This document shows positions 42,306 to 50,981 of a stretch of DNA of 64,000 nt, piece after piece (position 1 is the stretch's first letter; the number at the start of each line of letters is the position of its first letter). The notes under the pieces were generated by a model. The model worked only from the letters and a program-made list of their open reading frames with translations, made no database searches and had not been told where the DNA came from. The position numbers and the translations under genes are program-made. The DNA is from Paenibacillus curdlanolyticus YK9 (GTDB taxonomy: Bacteria; Bacillota; Bacilli; Paenibacillales; Paenibacillaceae), in NCBI RefSeq assembly GCF_000179615.1, contig NZ_AEDD01000001.1, forward strand, positions 124,001 to 188,000, in the 5' to 3' direction.

Positions 42306-43454
42306 TTATTGGTTGTTGCGCGGTGGAAGCGGACCTAAGTACTGGTACAACTGACATTCGATTCGTCCGTTGAACAGCTTGCGTTTCTTATCGGCATTCC
42401 GTGTAAAATGATGCTCGAACTGCTTTTCCGGGCTGATCGCGAACAGCGACCAGTTCTGCAGCATCAGGTAGGAGAAGCCGAGCTGGCGAATCAGCTTTTC
42501 CGCCTCCTTCTGATCGGCTAACCGTTCGCCGTACGGCGGATTCGTCACGATGACGCCATAGGAGCCTTGCGGCTGCGCTTTGGCAACGGACAGATTACGC
42601 AGCTTGATCTCTTTGGCGAAGCCGGCTTTTTTCACCGCGGCCTCGGCAACCTCGATCGCATTCGGATCGATGTCGGAGCCTGCGATGTCGAGCGGCACAT
42701 CATCGCGAACGGCGTCGAACGCTTCTTCGCGCGCACGCGACCACATCTCCTCTGTCACGAGCGGCCAATGCTCGCTGTTGAACGAGCGGCGAAGCCCAGG
42801 CGCAATGTTCCAGCCGATCATCGCGGCTTCGACGAGGAACGTGCCCGAGCCGCAGAATGGATCATACAGCGGGCGGTGCGGCGCCCAGCGGCTGAGCTGG
42901 AGGATGGCTGCTGCCATCGTTTCCTTCAGCGGCGCTTCGGTGACGAGGCGGCGGTAGCCCCGCTTGTGCAGGCCCGGCCCTGTCGTGTCCAGCGTCAGCA
43001 GCGCGCGGTCATTGAGCATGATCACTTCGATAACGAAGCGTGCGCCGTCCTCCGGGAACCATTCGGTGCCGTAGCGCTCCTTCATTTTTTCGACGACCGC
43101 TTTCTTCACGATCTTCTGGCAAGCCGGCACGCTCGACAGCTGCGACTTGTGGGAGCGTCCTTCAACTGGGAACTCGCCGTTGTTCGGAATCCAGTCCGGC
43201 CAATCGAGCGCCTTCGTGCCTTCGAACAGCTCGTCGAAGGTGGTGGCCTCGAATTCGCCCATTTTGATCAGTACGCGGTCGGAGGTGCGCAGCCAAAGGT
43301 TGGTGCGGCAAATATCCTCAGGCCCGCCCGTGAACGTTACTCGACCGTTTTCCACGGTCATATCGGTGTAGCCAAGCTCCTTGAGCTCGCGCGCGACGAT
43401 CGCCTCGAGCCCCATTGGAGCGGTAGCGATTAATTGCAATTTGCGCTCTGTCAT
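42306..43454 (-). CDS. THUMP-domain class I RNA methyltransferase (RlmL N-half / YpsC type)
   Basis: 382-residue SAM-dependent methyltransferase, probably making N2-methylguanine in 23S rRNA. The N-terminal THUMP RNA-binding domain (about 1-160) starts KLQLIATAPMGLEAIVAREL; the Rossmann domain has YDPFCGSGTFLVEAAMIGWN (SAM loop) and the catalytic VTNPPYGERL (NPPY) motif, plus PHRPLYDP. The start at 43454 fits ACGGGG better than the ATG 6 nt upstream (43460). Family assignment is secure; the modified base is inferred from YpsC/RlmL relatives. Confidence 0.92.
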   Translation of the reverse strand: MTERKLQLIATAPMGLEAIVARELKELGYTDMTVENGRVTFTGGPEDICRTNLWLRTSDRVLIKMGEFEATTFDELFEGTKALDWPDWIPNNGEFPVEGRSHKSQLSSVPACQKIVKKAVVEKMKERYGTEWFPEDGARFVIEVIMLNDRALLTLDTTGPGLHKRGYRRLVTEAPLKETMAAAILQLSRWAPHRPLYDPFCGSGTFLVEAAMIGWNIAPGLRRSFNSEHWPLVTEEMWSRAREEAFDAVRDDVPLDIAGSDIDPNAIEVAEAAVKKAGFAKEIKLRNLSVAKAQPQGSYGVIVTNPPYGERLADQKEAEKLIRQLGFSYLMLQNWSLFAISPEKQFEHHFTRNADKKRKLFNGRIECQLYQYLGPLPPRNNQ

Positions 43455-43581
43455 AGTCATCCCCGTTTCGTATCATGGCGGCGGCTGCAATCGTATAGTT
43501 GTGCGCCACCGGTCAAAATCATACAATCAAGTATAGGATAAAAGAGCAAACTTGTACAAACATGAGTTGGAGGAATTGCAG

Positions 43582-44244
43582 ATGAATGAAAACAAGGATG
43601 AGGAAAAGGACGGTATCCAGAGCGCGGAACGTTATGTGGACGGCTTATTCGAAGAGGATGAGCAGTGGGCGAAGGTAAGGGAGCAGCTGGCTGCCAATGA
43701 CATGCCGGACATCTCGGTGGAGCCCGGCTACGGCCGATTGCTGACGCTGCTGGTACGCGCATCGGGCGTGCAGGATGCGCTTGAAATCGGGGCGCTCGGC
43801 GGCTACAGCGGCATTTGCCTGGCACGCGGCATTCGCGATGGCGGCTCGCTCGTATCGCTGGAGCTCAAGCCGGAATTCGCAGCAGTCGCGAAGAGCAATA
43901 TGGAGGCGGCGGGATTCGGTGATGTCGTCGAATACCGCATCGGGGATGCGATGAAGTCGCTGGAGCAGCTTGCAGAAGAAGGCAGGAAATTCGATTTCTT
44001 CTTCATCGACGCGGATAAAGGCGGATACCCTGCCTATCTCGAATGGGCGATCAAGCTCGCAAGACCGGGAGCGGTCATTGCTGCGGATAATACGCTGCTT
44101 CGGGGCAAAACGGTCGATATGACGCGTACGGGCCCATCGGTGCTTGCGATTCGAGCGTTTAACGAAGCGATTGCGCGCGATGAGCGGCTGTTAGGCGCGA
44201 TGCTGCCGTCGTATGACGGCTTGGCGTTAGCGGTCGTCAAATAA
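43582..44244 (+). CDS. SAM-dependent O-methyltransferase (Methyltransf_3 family)
   Basis: 220-residue class I methyltransferase resembling catechol/caffeoyl-CoA O-methyltransferases. It contains ALEIGALGGYSGICLARGI (SAM loop), LELKPEFAAVAKSNMEAAGF, FDFFFIDADKGGYPAYLEWA (metal-binding Asp) and GAVIAADNTLLRGKTVD. GGAGG about 8 nt before ATG 43582 supports this start over an earlier in-frame codon. It is divergent from the rRNA methyltransferase and ends at a bidirectional terminator. Substrate unknown; relatives include the tRNA hydroxyuridine methyltransferase TrmR. Confidence 0.9.
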   Translation: MNENKDEEKDGIQSAERYVDGLFEEDEQWAKVREQLAANDMPDISVEPGYGRLLTLLVRASGVQDALEIGALGGYSGICLARGIRDGGSLVSLELKPEFAAVAKSNMEAAGFGDVVEYRIGDAMKSLEQLAEEGRKFDFFFIDADKGGYPAYLEWAIKLARPGAVIAADNTLLRGKTVDMTRTGPSVLAIRAFNEAIARDERLLGAMLPSYDGLALAVVK

Positions 44245-44280
44245 ATGTTAAACCGCAGTTAAACAACGAGCATGCAAGCT

Positions 44281-44327
44281 AAAAAGGACACGCAGCGCTG
44301 AATCAGCGTTTGCATGTCCTTTTTTTA
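44281..44327. terminator. Bidirectional terminator
   Basis: AAAAAGGACA..GCA.CGCTGA / TCAGCG..TGC.TGTCCTTTTTTT, between convergent genes. Confidence 0.9.
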
Positions 44328-44332
44328 CGTTC

Positions 44333-45544
44333 CTAAGCAGCAGCCCGCGGCTCTTTCCGACGCAGCAGCGTTCGGTATACCCAGAACGCATTCGCGAACA
44401 TGAACACGGAGGAAATAAGGAACAGCCCCTCGATGCCTGTCCAGCCAGACAGAACGCCGCCGGTAATCGGTCCGACCATATTCCCGAGGCCAAGCGTGCT
44501 GCTGTTGAAGCTGAAGGCGCGCGTGGCCATGCCTTCCGGCGCGTATTTGCGAAGCAGCGCGTTGACGGAAGGGACGAGGCCGCCTAGAAAAATGCCGAGC
44601 GCGAAGCGGGATAACAGCAGCTGCCACACGGAATGCACGAAAGCTTGGGGAATGAACATGAGGGCGGCGCCGATGAGTGCAAAGCCGAGTATTTTCTCGC
44701 CGCCGACCCGATCGCTCAACCTGCCCAGCAAGGGAGACGAGATCATGTTGGACAAGCCGGTTACCGACCCGACGAAGCCGGCGTAGAAGGCTAAGTTTTC
44801 GGTTGTGCCGTGCAGCTTCTGCACATAAAGCGGAATGAGCGTCATCGGGCTCATCATCGCGAATTGAATGAGAAACGTCACGGCGTATAGCGCCGGAATT
44901 TGAGGGACGCGGCTTAGCCGGCGCAGCCCTTCGGTAACGGACATTTGCTCCTTGGCTGCCGCCGCCTCTCGGTTGAAGTTCTCTTTGACAACGAACATGG
45001 ACAGCAGCGAAGCGAGAAACAGCAGGGAACCCGTAATATAAAAGATCGGGCGGAAGCCGACGACATCGGCGAGCAGTCCGCCTATGAAAGGTCCGAGAAT
45101 CGTCCCGGCAATGGCGCCGGATTGGAGCGTGCCCATCGCGAAGCCAATCCGGTTCTTTGGCGTCGTCGTGGACACTAGCGAGACGGACGCGGGATTAAAT
45201 CCGGAGATCGTGCCGTTCACCATTCGCAGCAGCAGCAGCTGCCACGGCCCTGTCGCGAACCCCATGAGCACCATAACGACGGCCATGCCGAAGCCGGAGC
45301 GGAGCAGCATTGGCTTGCGTCCAACCCGGTCGGAAAGCTTGCCCCAGAACGGTTGGAAGACGAACGACGTAATAAAGTTAGCAGCAAATATAACGCCGGA
45401 CCACATCGCCACATTATGCTCGCCGTGCACGCCGAGGTCGCTCTGCAAGTAGAGGCTGAGGAAGGGGATAATCATCGTCATTCCCGCCATAACCATGAAC
45501 TGGCCGATCCATAACACGGCCAGATTTTTTTTCCATTGCTCCAT
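44333..45544 (-). CDS. MFS transporter, MdtG-like
   Basis: 403-residue 12-helix major facilitator of the DHA1 type. Visible are VLWIGQFMVMAGMTMIIPFL, motif A GKLSDRVGRKPMLLRSGFGM and a second A-like motif GRLSDRVGGEKIL, and RMVNGTISGFNPASVSLVST. AGGAGG precedes ATG 45544, which is preferred over the frame extending to 45652. Probably a proton-driven drug or metabolite exporter; substrate unknown. Confidence 0.92.
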   Translation of the reverse strand: MEQWKKNLAVLWIGQFMVMAGMTMIIPFLSLYLQSDLGVHGEHNVAMWSGVIFAANFITSFVFQPFWGKLSDRVGRKPMLLRSGFGMAVVMVLMGFATGPWQLLLLRMVNGTISGFNPASVSLVSTTTPKNRIGFAMGTLQSGAIAGTILGPFIGGLLADVVGFRPIFYITGSLLFLASLLSMFVVKENFNREAAAAKEQMSVTEGLRRLSRVPQIPALYAVTFLIQFAMMSPMTLIPLYVQKLHGTTENLAFYAGFVGSVTGLSNMISSPLLGRLSDRVGGEKILGFALIGAALMFIPQAFVHSVWQLLLSRFALGIFLGGLVPSVNALLRKYAPEGMATRAFSFNSSTLGLGNMVGPITGGVLSGWTGIEGLFLISSVFMFANAFWVYRTLLRRKEPRAAA

Positions 45545-45748
45545 AGGATGCGCCTCCTGCCTCAAACACTGTTCGACTAGTATAGCATAACGTGGGAGGC
45601 AGCCGTTTATCCTTAATAGCCGAATATGAGCATCAGATGAGCATTTTGTCATACTATTGTCAACGATGAAGAGACGAGCAGGTTGTTAGCTTCTCTCGAA
45701 ACGGGCATAATGGAAACGAAGGGAAATTTGCAGAAATGGGGAACGGGA

Positions 45749-46822
45749 ATGAGCTACAACGACCGATTTATTCGGGCCATCCGGCAGGAGGCCGTCGATC
45801 AAGTGCCGGTATGGTACATGCGGCAGGCTGGACGTTACGACCCCGAATATCGGAAAATTAAAGAGAAATATTCGTTATTAGAAATATGCAGCCAGCCTGA
45901 GCTCGCAGCTGAGGTGACGATGATGCCAGTGCGCAAGCTGGGCGTGGATGCTGCTATTTTGTATTCTGATATTATGAATCCGGTTGCCTCTATCGGCATC
46001 GACTTTGATATTGTTGCGAACGTTGGACCTGTCATCGCGAACCCAATCCGTTCGGCAGCGGATGTCGACCGCCTTAAGCCGATTGATGTCGAAGGGGATT
46101 TGGGGCATGTCATCGAGACGATCCGCATTCTCGACCGGGAACTGGATGTTCCGCTGATCACGTTTGCAGGCGCGCCGTTTACGATCGCCAGCTACATCAT
46201 CGAAGGTCGTCCTTCCAGAAACTATCTTCGCACCAAGGCGCTCATGTACAGCGAGCCTGACGTATGGCATCGATTGATGCATAAGCTCGGCGACATGGTA
46301 ATCGCCTATTTGCGTGCGCATATGGCCGCAGGCGGCAAAGCGTTCCAGCTGTTCGACAGCTGGGTCGGAGCGCTTGCGCCGCATGATTTCCGCACGTTCG
46401 TGCTGCCGACGATTGAGCGGATTTTCTCCGAGCTTTCCGATCTGCCGCAGCCGAAAATCTATTTCCCAGGCGTTGCGTCTGGCGAGCTTCTGACGGAGCT
46501 GCATAGCCTCCAAGCTGATGCGATCGGATTGGATTGGCGCGTATCGATTCCGGAAGGGCGTCGCCGCTTGGGCGGCAAATTCGCCGTGCAAGGCAATCTG
46601 GATCCCGTCGTGCTGACGGCTCCGCAATCGGTTATCGAAGCGCATGCGAAGACGATTATTGATCAAGGCTTGGAGCAGCCTGGCTTTGTGTTCAATCTGG
46701 GACATGGCCTGTTCCCTGAAGCTTCGCTTGAAAAGCTGAAGGCGTTGACCGATTATGCTCACGATTACTCGTCGAAAGCAATCGCTGCGCGCACGCGGGA
46801 AGGAGAGAGCTCGCATGTCTAA
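45749..46822 (+). CDS. hemE: Uroporphyrinogen decarboxylase
   Basis: 357-residue cytoplasmic enzyme removing four carboxyl groups from uroporphyrinogen III to give coproporphyrinogen III. Hallmarks: VPVWYMRQAGRYDPEYRKIK, AAILYSDIMNPVASIGIDFD (with the catalytic Asp), FAGAPFTIASYIIEG and FNLGHGLFPEASLEKLKALT. The start at 45749 is preferred (GGGAACGGGA just upstream); a longer frame to 45683 exists. The hemH start overlaps its last codons, indicating an operon. Confidence 0.96.
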   Translation: MSYNDRFIRAIRQEAVDQVPVWYMRQAGRYDPEYRKIKEKYSLLEICSQPELAAEVTMMPVRKLGVDAAILYSDIMNPVASIGIDFDIVANVGPVIANPIRSAADVDRLKPIDVEGDLGHVIETIRILDRELDVPLITFAGAPFTIASYIIEGRPSRNYLRTKALMYSEPDVWHRLMHKLGDMVIAYLRAHMAAGGKAFQLFDSWVGALAPHDFRTFVLPTIERIFSELSDLPQPKIYFPGVASGELLTELHSLQADAIGLDWRVSIPEGRRRLGGKFAVQGNLDPVVLTAPQSVIEAHAKTIIDQGLEQPGFVFNLGHGLFPEASLEKLKALTDYAHDYSSKAIAARTREGESSHV

Positions 46823-47774
46823 TTCGCGAATTGGCGTACTGGTTATGTCTTACGGCACGCCGCAAAGCATGGATGATGTGGAAGCGTACTACACGCATAT
46901 TCGTCGCGGCCATCCGCCAACGGCGGAGCAGCTGGACGAGCTGCGCGGACGCTATGAGGCCATCGTAGGCGGCGTGTTCCCGCTGCGGGCCAATACGGAC
47001 CAGCAGGTAGCTTCGCTGCAGGACAAGCTGGAGCAGGCAGCGCCGGGTCGATACGTTTGTTACCAAGGGCTCAAGCACGCAAAGCCCTATATTGAAGATG
47101 GGGTTGCCCAAATGGCAGCGGACGGCATCAAGCATGCGGTCGGCATCGTCTTGGCGCCGCATTATTCCATCATGAGCGTCGGCGGCTATAACAAGCGGGC
47201 GCAGGAGAAAGCCGCAGAGCTTGGGATTACGATGGTTTGCGTGGAATCGTATCACTTGCATCCGCAGCTGATCGCTGCGCTGACTGAGCGGGTGCAGGAC
47301 GGTTTGAAGCGTTTGGCAGATACGGCTGCGCAGGAGCGAGGGGCATCGTTCAACAATCGGACCAAAGTGCTGTTCAGCGCGCACAGCTTGCCGGAGAAAA
47401 TTCGCGAGATGAACGATCCTTATGAACGCCAGCTGCTGGAAACGTCTGCTGCCGTTGCCGAAGCGGCTGGCGTGACGGATTGGCAGTTTACTTGGCAGAG
47501 CGCAGGCCGAACGCGCGAGCCGTGGCTCGGGCCAGATGTCCTGGAGACGCTGAAAACGCTCCGTGAGGAAGGATATGAAGCGGCGCTCGTTGCGCCGATC
47601 GGTTTCGTGTCGGACCATCTTGAGGTGCTGTACGATCTGGATATCGAAGCGAAGGCGTTCACGCAAGAGCTCGAAATGTCGCTGGAGCGGATTGCGATGC
47701 TCAATAGCGATCCTCGTTACATGGAGACGCTTGCGGATGCAGTGGCGGAAGCTGCAGGCAAGCTTGCGCGATAA
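46815..47774 (+). CDS. hemH: Ferrochelatase (coproporphyrin type in Firmicutes)
   Basis: 319-residue chelatase inserting iron into the porphyrin (coproporphyrin III in the Gram-positive pathway). It contains IGVLVMSYGTPQSMDDVEAY, LAPHYSIMSVGGYNKR, the metal-binding His in FSAHSLPEKIREMNDP, and VAPIGFVSDHLEVLYDLDIE with the conserved Glu. The ATG follows GGAAGGAGAG and overlaps the hemE stop by 8 nt. The usual third gene hemY (coproporphyrinogen oxidase) does not follow; a terminator does. Confidence 0.96.
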   Translation: MSNSRIGVLVMSYGTPQSMDDVEAYYTHIRRGHPPTAEQLDELRGRYEAIVGGVFPLRANTDQQVASLQDKLEQAAPGRYVCYQGLKHAKPYIEDGVAQMAADGIKHAVGIVLAPHYSIMSVGGYNKRAQEKAAELGITMVCVESYHLHPQLIAALTERVQDGLKRLADTAAQERGASFNNRTKVLFSAHSLPEKIREMNDPYERQLLETSAAVAEAAGVTDWQFTWQSAGRTREPWLGPDVLETLKTLREEGYEAALVAPIGFVSDHLEVLYDLDIEAKAFTQELEMSLERIAMLNSDPRYMETLADAVAEAAGKLAR

Positions 47775-47842
47775 ACGCTTTGCCTAATCGAATAGCCCGT
47801 CCGTAAACGCCAAAAGTGCGTGACATGGACGGTCGTAATGCT

Positions 47843-47878
47843 GGTATAATGGGTGAAGTCCCGTTATACCTTTTTTTT
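47843..47878 (+). terminator. hemEH terminator
   Basis: GGTATAATGGG (47843-47853) against CCCGTTATACC (47860-47870), then eight Ts. Confidence 0.9.
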
Positions 47879-47915
47879 ATAAATTTGTCCTAATAGCCCT
47901 TATCGGAGGTTGGTC

Positions 47916-49301
47916 ATGTACGTATCGCGTTCGGATTCGCAGCAGCAGAACAAGAAACGGCGACGGAGGCGAGTGCGCCGGCTGGTCGTCATTAATTTCA
48001 CTATGCTCGCCATCATACTGATACTGGTTGCCGTGTTCTGGTCAACGATTTTTTCCTCCAAGCAATCGGACGGCGGATTAACTAGCAAGGCGGAGCACGG
48101 GAATTCGGACACAAACAATGCCCCAAGCGAGCCTGAACAAGTAGATAAACCGAAGGCTGCGCCCGATATATCTGATAGCGGACAGCATTCTGCAAAGGAT
48201 AATTCGGTAAAACCTCCGGATACAACAGATGACGCGAAACCCGGCGACACAGAGTCTCCTTCGACAGATTCATCTAAACCGGACGATGCAAGCAACCAGC
48301 CGCCTGCGGCGAATGAAGGCGAGCAGGGTGCGGCAACGGATGATTCGCAGCAGGCATCGTCATCGGTTAATCTGGCATTTGTCGGCGATATATTGTTAGG
48401 CTCCTCCGTCGAATCGACGATGCGAAGCCAAGGCTTCGACTATCCGTTCTCTGGCGCGTTGAATTTGTTAACGGGAGCGGACCTGACAGCCGGAAACTTG
48501 GAGGGCCCAATTACGACGCGCGGCGTCCCCGCACAAAATAAGCAGTACGTATTCAAAGGCGCGCCGGATTTATTGAAGTCGCTGACGGATTCCGGTTTTG
48601 ATGTCGTATCGCTAGCGAATAATCATACATTAGATCAAGGCGCGCAAGGCTTGCTGGACACGATCAAGCATCTGGATAAGGCTGGATTGCCGCACATGGG
48701 CGGCGGGAACAACGATGCCGAAGCATTCGCGCCAACGATTCTGGAAGCGAGTGGCGTGAAGGTCGCCTACATCGGACTAAGCCGTGTAGTGCCCGAGACC
48801 AACTGGAAAGCGGATAAGGATCATCCGGGCGTGGCAGAGACGTACGATTCGACGCGTGCGGTTGCGGCAATCAAGAAGGCGAAGGAGCAGGCAGATCTCG
48901 TTGTCATTATGGTCCATTGGGGCGTAGAGCGCGCGGAGCAGCCGGTCGAACATCAGACAACGTTGGCGCGGCAATATATCGATGCAGGCGCGGACCTCGT
49001 CATCGGCAGCCATCCTCACGTGCTGCAAGGCTTCGAGCAGTACAAAGGCAAGTGGATTGCGTACAGTCTCGGCAATTTCGTTTTCAATGAAACGGCAACC
49101 CCGCGTACGAAGGATACTGGCGTACTGGAAGCGGCTTGTTCCAAATCGGGCGATTGCAAGCTGACGATTCACCCGATGGTGGCGAAGCAATCCCGGCCAG
49201 CGCCAGCTGATCCCGATAAGGCGAAGGAAATTATCAGCTACCTGACCCGAATCTCGTTAGGCGCGAAGGTCGATGCAGAAGGCCATATTATTTCAAAATA
49301 A
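47916..49301 (+). CDS. CapA-family (poly-gamma-glutamate capsule) metallophosphatase-like protein
   Basis: 461-residue membrane-anchored extracellular protein. A very basic N-terminus (KKRRRRRVRR) precedes one transmembrane helix (about 27-48), a Ser/Asp/Pro/Lys-rich linker of about 100 residues, and a calcineurin-like PGA_cap domain: FVGDILLGSSVE, AGNLEGPITTRG, LANNHTLDQG, MVHWGVERAEQ and GSHPHVLQGFE. CapA acts in polyglutamate export or anchoring, but no capB/capC genes are here, so the role may differ. GGAGG at 47905-47909 selects ATG 47916. First gene of a likely four-gene run. Confidence 0.9.
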   Translation: MYVSRSDSQQQNKKRRRRRVRRLVVINFTMLAIILILVAVFWSTIFSSKQSDGGLTSKAEHGNSDTNNAPSEPEQVDKPKAAPDISDSGQHSAKDNSVKPPDTTDDAKPGDTESPSTDSSKPDDASNQPPAANEGEQGAATDDSQQASSSVNLAFVGDILLGSSVESTMRSQGFDYPFSGALNLLTGADLTAGNLEGPITTRGVPAQNKQYVFKGAPDLLKSLTDSGFDVVSLANNHTLDQGAQGLLDTIKHLDKAGLPHMGGGNNDAEAFAPTILEASGVKVAYIGLSRVVPETNWKADKDHPGVAETYDSTRAVAAIKKAKEQADLVVIMVHWGVERAEQPVEHQTTLARQYIDAGADLVIGSHPHVLQGFEQYKGKWIAYSLGNFVFNETATPRTKDTGVLEAACSKSGDCKLTIHPMVAKQSRPAPADPDKAKEIISYLTRISLGAKVDAEGHIISK

Positions 49302-49320
49302 CGGTTGGGAGAGTGAAGCC

Positions 49321-50052
49321 GTGCGGAACCCTTGTGTAGCGCATCGTGGCTGGTCGGGCAAAGCGCCGGAAAATACGCTCGCTGCGATACGATTGGCGAT
49401 GGCGGAGCACGATTTGTTTTGGATCGAAATCGATGTTCAGCTGTCCAAGGACGGCATTCCGGTCGTTATTCACGACTATACGCTCGGCCGAACGACGAAC
49501 GGCTGGGGCGAGGTGCGGGCGCATACAGCCGCACAGCTGCAGCAGCTGGATGCAGGCAGCTGGTACGGCGAGGAGTTCCAAGGAGAGCCGGTGCCAACCT
49601 TGGAGCAGGTGCTCGCCATCACATGCGGACGCTGCCGGCTTAATGTCGAGCTGAAGACGGATGGACGATATGCAGGCTTGGCGGATAAGGTTCTCCAGCT
49701 GCTGTATAAATACAGCCTCCAGCATGATACCGTCCTGACCTCATTCCATATCCCTTCCTTGCGAGAGGTTCGCAAGCTGAACGATGAAGTTGTCACTGGC
49801 TTAATTATCGATGGATGGCGCGAAACGCTGATCGATGAGCTGCGGCAGATGAAAGCGAGCTTCCTCTCGCTTGGTTACCCGCATGCAACGCCTAAGCGCA
49901 TTAAGGCGCTTAAGGCCGCCAAAATTCAGACGATGCTGTGGACGTTAAACGATGCGAAAACGATCAAAAAATATGCAGCGCTTGACCCCGATGTCATGAT
50001 TTGCACGAATTACCCCGACAAGTGGCGGGAAGGCACGTCAGGAGAGCTATAA
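49321..50052 (+). CDS. Glycerophosphodiester phosphodiesterase
   Basis: 243-residue GDPD-fold enzyme hydrolysing glycerophosphodiesters to sn-glycerol-3-phosphate and an alcohol. Catalytic pattern: VAHRGWSGKAPENTLAAI (first His, Arg, Glu), WIEIDVQLSKDGIPVVIHD (Glu, Asp, second His), LNVELKTDGRY and the C-terminal MLWTLNDAKT and DVMICTNYPD. It has no signal peptide, so it is cytoplasmic. GTG 49321 follows GGGAGAG; an in-frame ATG at 49273 inside the capA end is less likely. DUF92 gene begins 5 nt later. Confidence 0.92.
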   Translation: MRNPCVAHRGWSGKAPENTLAAIRLAMAEHDLFWIEIDVQLSKDGIPVVIHDYTLGRTTNGWGEVRAHTAAQLQQLDAGSWYGEEFQGEPVPTLEQVLAITCGRCRLNVELKTDGRYAGLADKVLQLLYKYSLQHDTVLTSFHIPSLREVRKLNDEVVTGLIIDGWRETLIDELRQMKASFLSLGYPHATPKRIKALKAAKIQTMLWTLNDAKTIKKYAALDPDVMICTNYPDKWREGTSGEL

Positions 50053-50056
50053 TACA

Positions 50057-50962
50057 ATGAACTTATTGGATTGGCAGAGTTGGGTACACGATACGAGCTG
50101 GATATGGGGAGGCCATGAGGGGTTAATCCCCCGGGCAGTCGTAGGTGTTGCCGGCGGGGCATACGTAGGGCGAATGGCAATTCGAAAGCGAGCCTTAACA
50201 CGGTCAGGAGCTGCTGCGGCTGCTGTAATGGGGGCTTGTTACACAACGTTCGGAGGCGTACTTTGGTTCGCTACCTTGCTGATGTTCTTCGTGACGTCAT
50301 CGATGCTATCCCGATGGAAGAAACATCATCGGAGCAAACAGGCAGCTGAGCAGAATTATGAGAAGAAGGGCGCGCGCGACGCAGGGCAGGTATGGGCAAA
50401 CGGCGGCGTTGGCCTCCTGTTGTGCATCGTACATGCAGCGTGGCCGAGTCCCTATTGGCTGGCTGCTTTCGTCGGCGTCATGGCAGCTGTTAACGCCGAT
50501 ACCTGGGCGACGGAGGTCGGTGCATTAAGCCGCCAAAGGCCGCGCTCCATCTTGACGGGCAAGCGTGTCGCGACTGGAACGAGCGGAGGCGTCACGATGC
50601 TGGGGAGCGGTGCGGCTGCAGCCGGAGCGTTTGTCATCGGACTGACAGCGGCATGCTTGGCTGCCGTGCCGGGTTATCAGCAGGCTGGCGGCTATGCAGT
50701 TTCCTTCGGGCTGCTTGCTGGAATCGGCACGCTGGCGGGTGTTGCTGGAGCATTTATCGATTCTTACTTGGGCGCGACGATTCAAGCGATGTTTCGGTGC
50801 AGCGTGTGCGGCAGCGAGACGGAGCGGATGAGTCACTGCGGACAAGCTACAGCGCCAGTTCGCGGATGGGCGTGGATGAACAATGATCGAGTAAATATGC
50901 TGGCCTCTGTCGCAGCGGGTGCGGTAGCGTGGGGATTAAGTTTATTAATCCATATAAATTGA
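50057..50962 (+). CDS. DUF92 integral membrane protein
   Basis: 301-residue polytopic membrane protein of the DUF92 family, with about six hydrophobic helices. Signature segments are AAVNADTWATEVGALSRQRP, SILTGKRVATGTSGGVTMLG and GAFIDSYLGATIQAMFRC. Some members in eukaryotes and archaea are linked to lipid or phytyl-phosphate metabolism (VTE6-type kinases). Translation is probably coupled to the glycerophosphodiesterase gene 4 bp upstream, consistent with a lipid-related role, but this is inference. Confidence 0.9.
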   Translation: MNLLDWQSWVHDTSWIWGGHEGLIPRAVVGVAGGAYVGRMAIRKRALTRSGAAAAAVMGACYTTFGGVLWFATLLMFFVTSSMLSRWKKHHRSKQAAEQNYEKKGARDAGQVWANGGVGLLLCIVHAAWPSPYWLAAFVGVMAAVNADTWATEVGALSRQRPRSILTGKRVATGTSGGVTMLGSGAAAAGAFVIGLTAACLAAVPGYQQAGGYAVSFGLLAGIGTLAGVAGAFIDSYLGATIQAMFRCSVCGSETERMSHCGQATAPVRGWAWMNNDRVNMLASVAAGAVAWGLSLLIHIN

Positions 50963-50981
50963 TCTAAGAGGGGTGAGGGCA

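Noticed and set aside
47820-47850. Promoter for the capA-type gene (GTGACA, 19 bp, TATAAT)
   Set aside because: The -10 is part of the hemEH terminator stem, so a transcript from it would run straight into the terminator; the spacing is also poor.
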